Source: Scenedesmus sp. ARA3 (Eukaryota; Chlorophyta; Chlorophyceae; Sphaeropleales; Scenedesmaceae). Taken from it: DNA of 49,547 bases. The notes below the pieces were generated by a model, which searched no databases, was not told the DNA's origin, and was given only the letters and a program-made list of their open reading frames with translations. The first letter of the stretch is position 1. Each line of letters begins with the position of its first letter. Below, piece by piece: positions 30,938 to 42,573 of the stretch. The translations under genes were made by a program, and so were the position numbers. The stretch spans positions 37,923 to 87,469 of the forward strand of contig RWJK01001406.1 in NCBI GenBank assembly GCA_004335835.1, given 5' to 3'.

Positions 30938-33542
30938 AGTCAGCAAATGCAGAACGCGAGTCTGCAGGATGTGTGCAGGATGTGCGTGTAGGTTTGTGGT
31001 GCTGAGGCCTGCTAGCATCAGCGGCGGACTGCAGCAGCAGCAGCAGTCAAAGCTAGCGGGCAGCGTGGGCTGGCCCAGCAGCGGCGGGTGGTTGGGCAGC
31101 TTTGCAGCATGTTTGTTGTGTGCAGGGCTTGCTTCCTGGCACCGGAGCTGAGGCGCTAGCACTGGCGTCGGACTGCAGGAGCAGCAGCAGCATTCAAAGC
31201 TAGCTGGCAGTGTACGTGGGCTCAGCAGTGGCAAGTGGTTGGGCAGCTTGCAGCATGTGTTTTCTGGGCTGCAAGGTGTTCGCAGCACCTGAGCAGCTGT
31301 ACCGGACATCCTGTGATGTTCTGGGTGCGTTGTGTGACTGCTTGTACAGATTGGGAGCAGCAGTTGCAGCGGCAGTGAGCAGTTGCTGGTGTCAGGGGTC
31401 AGGGTGCTGTGGTTCTGTTCTGTGCTGAATCTGCTGTAAGAGTTGATGTAAAGCTGCCTGGCAGTGGGTGGCTGTTTTCCTGTTTCTGGCGTGTGCTGCC
31501 TTGGATTAGGTGTACTGCCGGACTGCTAGCGTTGTGCTTTGACAGGGCGTCCGCTTGACTAGTACTCGGGAAGATGCTGGCTATCACAAACACACCATAT
31601 TTCGTTGATCCTGGTTTGATTTAATGCTCTGCCACGCTTGTTTCAGCGCCCAGCTGCTTGCAACCGTGGCAAGTTGGCTGCGGGCGCTTTGAAACGAATC
31701 AGCGCATTGTTCTGCACAAAGCAACACTGGCCATTGAAAGTCATGGCAGCATGTTTGGTTCAGGCGCTGAAGCAGCGTCATGTTGCAGGGGGCTGTAAAG
31801 TGTGCAATAGCAGGTGTTGTGTGCGGCGTGTACCCTGCCGTGCTGTGCGTGTGATACTACCAGGCACAGCTGGGAGCAGCATTGTGTGTATGTCTTCCTG
31901 GGAATGGTGCGTTTGACTAGAGGGGCGTTACCAGCAGCAGACACTTGCACTGGTTTGCAGGAAACACTTGCACTGGTTGGCAGCAGCATGGTTGCGCTGA
32001 TGTGTTTCTCCTGGTGATGTTTGTGCTGGATGTAGCAGCGGCAAGTTCTTTGCTGCGGCTGCGGCTGCTGCTGCAGCTGCTGCTACCCAGGTATGACTGG
32101 CGTTGACTTTGTACATGGGAGCGCTACGGCCTGCTGTTGTTTGAGCTGGTGTCTGTAGCCCAGCTGCAGCAGCTGTGGGATAGCGCACTTGCACCTGCAG
32201 CGCGCCCGTGCCGGCATGACATTGTGCATGTATAGGAACGAAGTTATACATCCACCATGTGCTGAGAGCATTGTTTGGTGTCATGCCTAGGGCTTCAGAC
32301 TGTGGGACTACGGCATTGTTGGGCGTGAGGGTACCTCAGCGCGACAATGGTTGCATTGCGCTGCGATCGTTCTGCAGTTGTTTGGCTGTGTCACCATCCG
32401 GCGTGTACATCTGCTGCATTTGTTGCTTGGTTCACCAACGTAGCTGTGCTTTGGGGCCATGTGTACACCGTGCCAGCTAAGCAAACTGCTGGTCATGCAC
32501 GTAGCAGTAAGTTGAGAACCTGCTGCCGACATTAGTGTGGGCCTGTTGTCCCGCTAATGTAGCCCACCTAAACAGCTCAGGCTGAGCACAGCAGGGGTGT
32601 AGGGGCGTGCTGTCAGATTTGTGAGCACTGACTGTAACTGTTATGCCGGCTAGTACCACTGCCACCAGCGTCGCTCTGCAAGGCCACATGTGTCTGTGAC
32701 TTTGAAGTTGGGCTGTTGCAGGGTATGGGACTCCAGAAGTGGCCAGCTGCAAGGACTTCCTGCTGCTGCTGCCTGACAGCTGCATCCGGTTCTATACACT
32801 CGTCCTCCAGGTTTGTCGTACTTATAAAGCAGCTATACCGGTAGTATGTTGTTCGGTGGTGTTCCAGCTGGCACTGCAGCGGGTCGCGCAGTGTGCGAGC
32901 CCCCGTGGGGATCATGTGACTGCATTATTCATCGGAAAATTTTCTTTAAAATTATCTTCGACGTCTTGGCTATCCCTGCTCACAGCGGAAGATCATGCAA
33001 ACCAATCGAATATTTGTAGTGCTTGCCTTGGACTGCACAGCGACAGCAGGTGCAGCAGCGCCCGCGCGGGAATAGGAATCGCCTGTTCTATGCCTTCTCT
33101 CGATCTCTGTGGTTGTTCAAGTGCACTCAATTTTCCAGCCGACTGCCGAACGAGTCAAAAGTGCAGCAGCTTGCACCTGTACCACCAGCCCAATTGGTCT
33201 TCGAGCTGCGACGGCGCCCAAGGACTTCACTCAGTGTTCTTAAAACTAACTTTCAACGTCCTATAAAACTACTCCTACGTCTGTTTGGTCAGTTTACGAC
33301 ATACCCGCTGTACTAGATCTGCACCAAGGTTGAAAGAGGTCGAGGTGAGCAGAGGGATACCCGCATACGTCCGCCAACGCTTCACGACAAACGCCAGCTA
33401 GCGGAACTGCAACAGCTTCCAGCAGTGCTGATTGCTCAAAGAATGGCAGGCACGCTGACGCACCGTGTGCCATGCACCATGTTGATGCAGGGGCATTCCA
33501 CCAACAGACAGACAAGTTTGTTCCTGCAACCACCAAGCCAAC
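30938..33542. other. Spacer between methyltransferases 1 and 2
   Basis: 2.6 kb without a recognised gene. Tandem-like variants of GCTAGCGGGCAGCGTGGGCTGG and GCTAGCTGGCAGTGTACGTGGG occur near 31050-31220. TGTAA appears at 31435-31439 and 31447-31451, some 500 bases after the copy 1 stop, a plausible but distant poly(A) site. An AT-richer stretch lies at about 32925-33010. A 97-codon frame at 33023-33316 is not assignable. Confidence 0.45.
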
Positions 33543-35616
33543 ATGGCCCCAGCAGTGACTGTGGACGTGACATTGAATCAAAGCAGCAGTTGCAGAGCCT
33601 TGAAAGCAGAGACGTTCAGGCTCACAACACCCGCGCAGATTGACAGACATGTGAACAGAGCAGCAGCAGCAGCACCTGCAGGGGCGGAGGAGCAGCAGGA
33701 AGCAGCTGTCCTGCAAGCAGCCAGTAGCAGCAGCTCCCTGCAGGACGCTGGGTTTGACCAGCTGTGTAATGACGGCGCTGCCTGGACCTGGTCAAACTTT
33801 GTGGTCAAGCTGTACCGCAACACGCTGGGCTTGCTGAAGCAGCTGTACCTCATCTTCATGACGCTGTCGCTGCGCACCAACCACCTCATGGTGAGCAGAT
33901 GCAGGCGGAATGGTGTTCATCATGTTTCGTATCAAACCTGTGGCAGCAGCATGTGTTTCTTGGCTGCGCCTGGCAGCACAGGCAGATCAATGTCCTCAGG
34001 CTAGCCAGGATGATGCTTCAGCAGACCGGCAGCTGAGGGAATGTCTAGGCATCTGCTGCATGTCATAACCTTGGACGAAAGCACGTGTTGCCGCTGGGCC
34101 CAGGCATGCTGCTATGCACACAGGTTGCACCTGGTTTGAACACCCGCATTGAAACTCAAAGTCTGCCTGCGGTTAGTCCGTGACGCACAGGTGACTCATA
34201 GGTGATTCATAGGTAAGCGCCAGCCGCTCGGCAGTGGCAGCAATGCACACACACACCATCAGCGCCCAGCTCCAGCTGAAGCATCTGCGTCTCTGCCTGC
34301 CGCCTGCCGCTCTCTCACATTATTGTTGTTTGTGTGCAGCTGACGTTCCGCACCATGACGCGTGATTTCGATGAGCCCAACTGCAATGGCGACTTCCTTG
34401 CAGCCAAGTTCAGGAACGCCATCATGCCAGCACGGGGCAGGCTGCACGATCAGCGCAGCAGGCTCATCAAGATCAACAGGGTGAGCTGGGAACTTTCATT
34501 TGGAACGCAGCGCGCATTTGCAGATGTTAGCTTTTGGTGTGTTACTGTGCATGTCTTCTCAAATCAAGCCATGCTGGCTTGCACACCGCTGCCATGAAGT
34601 TGCATCGCATGACATGACTTGTCTGCAGCTGCATCCTATCAGCAAATCTGGTGGCAATCGCGCTCATCTATGCTTGTCGTTGAGTGGAGCATGTAATGTA
34701 ATGTATGTATGTGCTTGCTGTGCTTTGCAGGATGCCATTGAGTTTCCCTTCCTGGGCATCCCCGGCATTGTGCGCTTCATTGACGTGCGCACGCAGTGGT
34801 TCGACGAGGGCGTCACAGCAGCCATGGACGATGGCATCACGCAGGTGGGTCGCTGGTGTGTCATTCAATTGTTGTGTGTGAGTTGGGGAGTTTGGTGGTT
34901 CTGCCAGCCAGCGCTGCATTGTTGCAGATGGTGGCAGAGGCTGGGTGCGCTGGCAATTTGGCAGTGCCACTGCCGCATGGTGCGGCTGTACACAGCATTG
35001 TGCATTACTGCATGTTAGATGATGTTGTCAAGTTTAATTTGAAAAGGACGCGCGGTGTGTTGCGCGCATGTGAGTCGTCGCACTTCATGTAGCTTTCAAC
35101 GTCTGCTCAGCAGACGTGGCAAATTACATGAAGTTCGACGACACACAGCAGTGCTGTGGCTGTTCGGTAGCATGCTGCAGCGATGCTGTGCCACTTTTGG
35201 CTGCAGCCGTTTGCAGACCCAACACAGCTGCTGTTCTCAACAGGAACCCTGCCCCTGCATCCTCTCTTGCATGTGCAGGTGGTCATCATCGCTGCAGGGT
35301 ATGACACGCGCGCGTACCGCCTGAGCAGGCCCGGGGTCAAGTTCTACGAGATCGACCTGCCCCATGCCAGCAAGAACAAGCAGGAGCTGGTGCGCAGCCT
35401 GCTGCCAGCAGACAAGGTGAGCCTGCCGCAGCTTGGCAAGCGCTGCTGCATACAGAAGCGTTATGGTTGCATGTTGATATTGGCATCTCAGACATTGCAA
35501 GCAACAAGCACGTGGTGAGGCTGCAAGCTCTGCTGCATGCTATGCTTGCATGCTATAATGATGGCAAAAAACGGCATCTGTGTGCATCTGCACGGCTTTA
35601 CATTGGTGTTGGTGCT

Positions 35617-35652
<36 letters not shown>

Positions 35653-36563
35653 CACTGTTGCACGGAAAACAGTGTTTGATACACGCATGGCAACCCAGCT
35701 TGCTGCGGTAAGATGTGGCAGCTGACTGCTGTGCTGCGGCACGTGCACAGTGGAAGGGATAGACCATGAGGATAGGCAGCACAGTACTGTTCAAGCATGT
35801 CTGAAACAATCCTGCTGATGCCGCTGCTGCACTCGCACGCGCTGCTGCGCTTGCGCAGTACCCTCGCCCCGAGTTTGTGGCTGCTGACCTGTCCAAGGTG
35901 AAGCTGGCTGACGCGCTGGCGGCAACAAGCTTCGACCCAACCAAGACCACGCTCTTCACAGCAGGTGCGCGCATGTACAGCACAGCTGGTGCAGCAGCAA
36001 CACGTAGCAATTATGCTTACATGTGACTGCTTTGCAGCAGCGCAAGCATGCACAGCATACAATGGTTTCATGTGCATGCACCATTACTGTGCGCACGATC
36101 AGGCGCTCTCAGCTTCCTATGTCACTGCACTGCTCTGCTTGGACTCACTACGTGCTGCTGTACACTGCTACTCCTGCTGCTGCTGCCGTCTGCAGAGGGC
36201 CTTGTGTACTATCTGCCGCCCGCAGCGGTGCAGCAGCTGCTGACCTGCGTCAGCTCTAGCAGTGCGCCAGGCAGCCGGCTCATGTTTGACTTCCTGAACC
36301 TCTCGACTGTGCGCGGCGACGTATGGCACCCCGGATTCGAGACGCTGCAGATCTCTGTGTATAACAAGGGCGAGCGCATGTACAATGGCATCAATGAGAG
36401 GCCCCAGGCGGTGCGGCGGCTGCTGTCGCTGTTTGGCTTTGGGGGCTGCTGCGTGTCAGGGGCACAGAGCATGGTGAAGCGCTACATGCCGCATGAGCAG
36501 TACTGCAGCAGGCCTCCTACAGTGAGCCCATATTTCAGTTACGTGTCTGCAGTAAAGGAGTGA
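33543..36563 (+). CDS. SAM-dependent methyltransferase, leucine carboxyl methyltransferase superfamily (copy 2)
   Basis: Six exons: 33543-33890, 34340-34480, 34731-34844, 35279-35416, 35859-35964, 36196-36563. They make 1215 bases and 404 residues. Exon 1 covers what is exons 1 and 2 in copy 1, so an intron was gained or lost. All later exons have exactly the same lengths as in copy 1 (141, 114, 138, 106, 368 bases). Motifs: IPGIVRFIDVRTQWFD, VVIIAAGYDTRAYRL (202-216), FYEIDLPH and EGLVYYLPPAAVQQLL, all intact, so it should be active. The N-terminal 70 residues are unlike copy 1. The last four exon 4 codons onward and all of exon 5 are DNA-identical to copy 1 while other exons differ, which suggests gene conversion. 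The C terminus reads SPYFSYVSAVKE. Substrate unknown. Confidence 0.9.
35618..35650. repeat. (CAG)11 in methyltransferase 2 intron 4
   Basis: Eleven CAG units in mid-intron, sense strand CAG. Confidence 0.9.
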
Positions 36564-39500
36564 AAGGTGTTTCAAGAGTCTGCAGGCAGTTGGAGTGGCT
36601 GTGGTAGAGATGTGCAGCAGGAAAGAGTGCTGGTGCAGTAGCAGGCGGAAAGGAGTGCGGGCAGCAGTGCCTGGGGAGTGGTAGACGTGTTGTCAAAGGT
36701 CCTGCGAAGCAGCCAACAGAGTGCACTGGTCCAATGCAGGAACAGGCGGTAGCAGCACTCTGCAGGCTGTGGGGAAGGCAGGCGGTTGGGAAGGGGGGTC
36801 TGCAGTGAAGTAGTAAGAGTGCTGGTGCTGTTGCAGGCAGCAAGGAGTGCAGCCAGCAGTGCCAGGATGAGGAAGAAGAAGTATCACTCAGGGTTGTGCA
36901 AAGCAGCCTGCGAGGTGTGCTGGGCTAGTGCAGCAGAAGGCAGTAGTAGTGCGCTGCAGGCTGCAGTGCACGAGTCTGTAGAGTCTCCAGTAGTGCGGCA
37001 TTTGTTGTGCTGCTGATTTATCCGAGGCTAGACCAGTCCATCCTCCTGCAGGCTGCTTGCGGCCAGCTGCGCAGTACTGCTTTGTTGTTGTTCCTGCAGA
37101 CATCCTGCAGACATCCTGCAGACATGGCACGGGCTGGTTGGAAGTGCAGCAGTGTAGCGGGGCTTGTTGTGCTACAGGTTGGGAAGTGCAGCAGTGGTGG
37201 ACCATATTGCTCTACAGGTTGGAAGTGCAGCAGTGTGGTGTGATATGTGGCAGTACAGGTCCTGCTGCTGCGCTTGCAAGAGAAAGTGCATCAAGCCAGC
37301 AGCCCATAGTTATACCCCCGCAGTGGCTTAATGAAGCACATGTCCTTTGGAGCTTGTACATGCAGCACACAATTCATAGGAGCCAGTTGCAGAAGTTCTG
37401 CCAGTTGTGCCTACAGGATATGTTACATCGTGGCGTGCGCATGCGTGCACGCATGTCTTTGGCTGCACTCAACAGTGCCAGAGTCGGGCTGAGCTTACTG
37501 TTATCTTGCTATGTACCACAGTATCATCGTACCGGTTGCTGCAGCGGCTGATTGCCGTGTCACCACTAGTTGACTCCGTCTTTGAAGAGTTTCTTTGTGT
37601 AGCGAATTGTTTTGTGCCGCGCTTGTTTCGCAGAGCTAGAGCTGTCATGCAGCTGTCGCGCCGTGCAGGCTTCATTTGATTGTTCCTGCAAGCTTTTGGT
37701 AGCTTGCTTCACGGCACCTGTTCGCACAGGATGCGCATATGCAGCGCACCAGTAGCCTTGCTTGTCAGTGTTTGGGCAACTCGCATCTGATGCAGTGTGA
37801 GGTGCTGATGCAGTTGAGGTGCAGAGAGCCTGATGTACACCTGATGCAGGCTGCAGGCTGAATCCTCATGCTTTGGGTTATGTTTTTCTTCACATCATGT
37901 TCAGTCACAGCCTGTGGTGGGCTGCTGCCCATACTATGCCATACTATGCATGTGCTAGACAGTCTACAGAGTGTTTGTGGGTGTTGGACAGAACTGGTTG
38001 ACAAGAAAACTTCGCTAGTGCTGTGGCCACTGCATCCACACGCCTGCAAGCAGCTGCTTGCTTTGTGCACAACATCACGCATGGTGGTCTGCTGATGCGC
38101 ACAATTCCAGGCCTGTACAGCAACAGCTGAGCATCTGCGGCCAGGTGCTTCAAGCATCCCAGTGGGATGCCACAGGTGCGCAACATTGATCGGGTTGCTG
38201 GAGTCACTGACTCCAACTGGCAGTTGCAGCAGACTGTCCTTTTGGCCGATGCCCAAATGCTTGCAATGCCACAGCAGCGCTAGGACGGCTTGGTGCAGCA
38301 GCAAACGGTGTGCTGCATTGGTTACGTTACATCATGTTACGTTACATCTTGCACTCCATGACATACATTTGTTGTGATAGGGAGTCCATGACATACATGG
38401 GTTGTGATAGTGAGGTTCATGGCAGCACAAGCAAGACAAATGCTTGCCAAGGCAGGCATGTCCGCACACATGGACAAGGCATGTACTACATGTGTGTGTA
38501 CACGTGCGTCTAGTATGTCATGATAAGCAGTGCTCGCAACCCCCATGCTGTTTTCACGCTTAGAAGCGCATGCGCTTGTTTGTCAGAATAAGCATACCTA
38601 CATCACCCATGCTGGTCTTGACAATTAAAGCAATCGGTAGTAAGTGCTTTCACAGCGTCAGTATGTGCACGCGGCTAGCTGCAACAAGATGCGCATGGGT
38701 AGCCGGTGCCCTGCAGCTTCCTCGATGCTGCTGGTGCTTCTTGTAGCAGTAGTCCTGCGTGTCTGCTGTGTGTCTGCTGTGCGTCATGCAGAGTGGCGGC
38801 ACTGCGATATTTAGTCACTTAGCATCAGCAGCAGAGTTGGCATGAGGGCGGGTGGTCGGCTGTGGTAGGTGATATGCACGCATGCAGCGTCTGTTTTGAC
38901 TGCCTGAAATGGTATGGGCACCTTTGGGCACGGACACGCCCTTTGGCAACAGGCCTTGTGTGCTATTGCTGTTGTGAGCTTGTAAACAGTCCTGTCGACT
39001 GCCACCAGCAGAGCTAACACAGCCTGACATGCGCCTTGCTAGACACATTGCAGCACACTGATGTCTGCAGAGCCATGTGCTATATGTGCTGCTCACAAAG
39101 AACATTCCTGTGTTATTGCCACTCACCGAATTTCAACCCATAGTGCCTTGCATGCTTTTGCATGCCTGCAGAGCTGTACCCTTTTGCATGAAACATGGCT
39201 GCCAGGTTGAGCAGCTGTGGTGAGAAGGTCCTTCTTATGATAAGAATATATAACGCTCTCTGCCGACGAAGTATGATGCAATGAGGCATGCACATGCTGC
39301 AGCTGTACTGCTACGTCAGTACAGCAGTACAGTCTCACCTAGGATCTCCATCACCGGTGGCTGCCAAGACCGCTGATACATGATTTTGTTGAACAGCAGC
39401 TGCTGTTTTTTCAGCAGCTTGCTGATGGTGCAGGGCACGGCACTGCATGCATGCACATGCACATGAGGGCCATTGCAGCCCACTCCGTAGTGTGTGAAGT

Positions 39501-40421
39501 CCAAGACAGCACACCAAGCTTGCCTGGGACAGCAGATCCTGCAGCTCATGATCGGCAAAAGCCACAACAGCGGTAGCTCTGATGACTTTTTCAATGTTTC
39601 GGACACCAAGGTGTGATAAAGGGTGCCGCAGGTGTAGCATCAAATGTGCTAGGGATCTCGGCACCCCAGTTCACGGCATGCTGCGAAGCAATGCCTGGCT
39701 CAAATTCGCCATTACACATGTTCCGTAAGCAGATACACGAACAATGAAGGACCTTTGGGTGCCCACGTTGCCGTTTGGGCGCAAAACCCAGTTTGGGCCC
39801 AGTGACAGGAGTGACCCAGAGTTTGGTGCCTCGAAACGTCTTCTGTCGCTGGTGATATTTATGTTGCAAGACGGCTGCGTTCATTCAAACGTCTAAACAC
39901 CGCACAACAGCAATTACACATGCTTGCCCGCTCGTTGCTTCAGTCTTGATCATGAGGACAATGCAGCATCAAGCCTTCGTGGATCAGCAGATTCGGTGAA
40001 CTACAGAGACTCGAACCATTTGACACTACGTCGCCAGCAGGTGTGCCTCGGAGCCATAGGTTCGCTTTCAAAGCCCGTGACAGCACCATTGCAACGCTGT
40101 AGCGTGCCTGCCTTTGAAAGTTTAGCACAGTCCGTCATCTGAACCCAGCTGTTCTCCCGTCGCTAGGCAGCTTGCATACGTTCAGCAGCTGTGGGACCCA
40201 CTCGACAGCTGCCCACTTACAGGTGTATCGCCCCATTGGCCCTTGGCAAGCTCCCCAGCGTGCCTACACCTGTATCGGTGTTTTCCGCAACCCGTCTCGC
40301 CTGCAGGAACACGGAAGCAGTCTTCTCAGCGTTGCCTTTGTATCCAAGGTTGTCTGGGAGAGGCTAACTTGCCAGCACATCAGCACCCAACAGCAGCAGC
40401 TCCCACAGCACAGCCAGCACC
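36564..40421. other. Spacer between methyltransferases 2 and 3
   Basis: 3.9 kb. About 36570-37260 is built of loose repeats around GTGCAGCAG, GCAGGCGG and TACAGGTTGG. ACATCCTGCAG is repeated near 37098-37123. Two copies of TCCATGACATACAT...GTTGTGATAG occur at 38355-38411. Minus-strand frames at 39316-39884 contain stretches of balanced composition but no recognised family. No gene is supported. Confidence 0.45.
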
Positions 40422-41251
40422 ATGGCTGATGTTGCACTGGCAGCAGCGCCTGCAGGCATAGACGACATCGCGCGCTCAGCAGCAGCACGCAAGGACAGCA
40501 GAGACCAGCACAGCGCCTTCCACAAGATAACAGAAGATGATGCAGCAGCGCTGCGCGACAACAGTGACAACCAGCTTGCAGGAGACCTGCCTGCAGGAAA
40601 GCTCGCCAGCCTGGTTTCCGGGCCGCTGCTGCACTCGGCAGCAACCATCAGCGACCTGGACACTGTGCGCGACGTGCCGTTTGACCAGCTCTGCAACAGC
40701 GGCAGCAAGCTGACCAGCAAGAACATATTCAACAAGCTGCTGTTCCGCTACTTCCTCACACCCATCAAGTAAGCATGTGTACCGCCTGTATGCAGACAAC
40801 ACAAGATATCTACAACAGATATTAGTACAGTACATCAGCTGCACTGGGGCTAGGCTCACCACGTTCAGCTTGCTGTGATGTGCATATCGAGTGCTGGTGC
40901 ACCTGGAAGACATTCTTTATGCGAGTGGCAGCACGCAAAAGCCAACCCAGAAAATGCGGCCCGGCCAGCATAAAGGGCTACAGCGCAGCACTAACAACAC
41001 TGCGGAGTAGACGATGCAATTCAATGGCTGGCATGAAACCAGCGCGCCTCACTGTGTATACACAACATGCAACACACACTGGCATGCAGCGAGTACCCAT
41101 GCGTGCTTTGTGCCTGCTGCTGCCTGCAGGGATGTGTACCTGCCCTTCATGACCTGGGGCCTGCCAACAAACTTCCTGATGGTGAGTCATCGTGAAGTTC
41201 AGCATGAAGTGCAGCACGGCAGATCCCTGCTGCTTGGCACTGCTGCTTGGC

Positions 41252-41310
<59 letters not shown>

Positions 41311-42483
41311 ATGTCTCTTAATGCCAAGCAAACTCCGGCCGCCATCATAGACCCTGGCACACGCTGCAGAGCTGAAGGTCAACGCTGTGCTGCTGCTGCC
41401 ACCGCCGTTTCGTAATGATCTGCCGCGCAGCTCACCTTCCGCACGTACAACCGTGACTTTGGCCTGCCCAACCACAACGACGACAACCTGGCTCAAGACC
41501 TGCGCGACACGCTCATGCCAGCACGTGGCAAGCTGCACCGGGAGCGCAGCCTGTTCCTGAAGTTCAAGACAGGGTTGCTGGACACACCATACCTGGGCAT
41601 CCCTGGCATCGTGAACTTCATTGATGTGCGCACGCAGTGGTTTGATGCGGCCGTGAAGAAAGCGATCGCAGACGGCATCACACAGGTGGGTATCTTTCAA
41701 TCTATGCTATGTTTATGGTATTCTATGTTCTGCTGGTGCTGTTATAATGCGGCTGTGAAGAAAGCAGTTGCAGATGGCATCACGCAGGTGCGTCACTTTT
41801 GCGTCATGTTGTGTGGTGATGCAGGCGGCGGTTTGATGCTGCGTTTGGAGGTGCGCGGTTGCAGATGGCATCATGCAGACGTGTTCCTTTGCTTTGTTGT
41901 CGGGTGCAGGCGCAGCCGTCTTGGGACGGGACAATAGCGACTGCGCTGTACTGCTCTTGCTCCTGTTGTTGCTGGTGCTGAGCAACGATCCTGTCCTTGC
42001 AAACTGCCTTGTGTGCAGGTGGTCATCATCGCCGCGGGTTACGACACGCGCGCGTACCGCCTGGGCAAGCCTGGAGTGAAGTTCTACGAGATTGACCTGC
42101 CGCATGCCAGCGAGACGAAGCAGCAGCTGGTCAAGAAGCACATGCCAGCAGACAAGGTGAGGATTTCACGCCGCGCAGCATGTAGGAGTGTTGCACTGGT
42201 TGGTTTGCAGTGTACATTTGTTGCTGGTGCTGTTGCTTGCCGCATGCCAGCGAGACAAAGCAGGAAGGTGAGGTTTTGACAGCGCGCATTGGCGCAGTGG
42301 TTTCCTGTGTTACCAGTGCCGCTGCTCAGTGGCAAGGGCTATCAATTTCAATGGCAGCAGCAACCACCAGCATATGCAAATGGCGCCCTGCAAGCGGTTG
42401 TTGTCTTCCTCAGCACCCGCCAGTTCAGGCAACCTGTGGTGTGTGCAAGCTCTATGCTTGGTTGCTGACAAATCTTCCGCCGC

Positions 42484-42573
<90 letters not shown>

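Noticed and set aside
32709..32812. AG-to-GT bounded stretch resembling an exon between methyltransferases 1 and 2
   Set aside because: One frame is open and a CTCCAGGTTTG donor is possible, but the sequence matches no part of the methyltransferases and has no partner exons.
33023..33316. 97-codon basic frame just upstream of methyltransferase 2
   Set aside because: Composition is plausible, but I recognise nothing and it lies where a 5' leader or promoter would be.
39316..39884. Overlapping minus-strand frames that might be a broken transposase
   Set aside because: A few helix-like segments such as ISKLLKKQQLLFNKI looked suggestive, but I cannot identify a DDE triad, terminal repeats or a named family.
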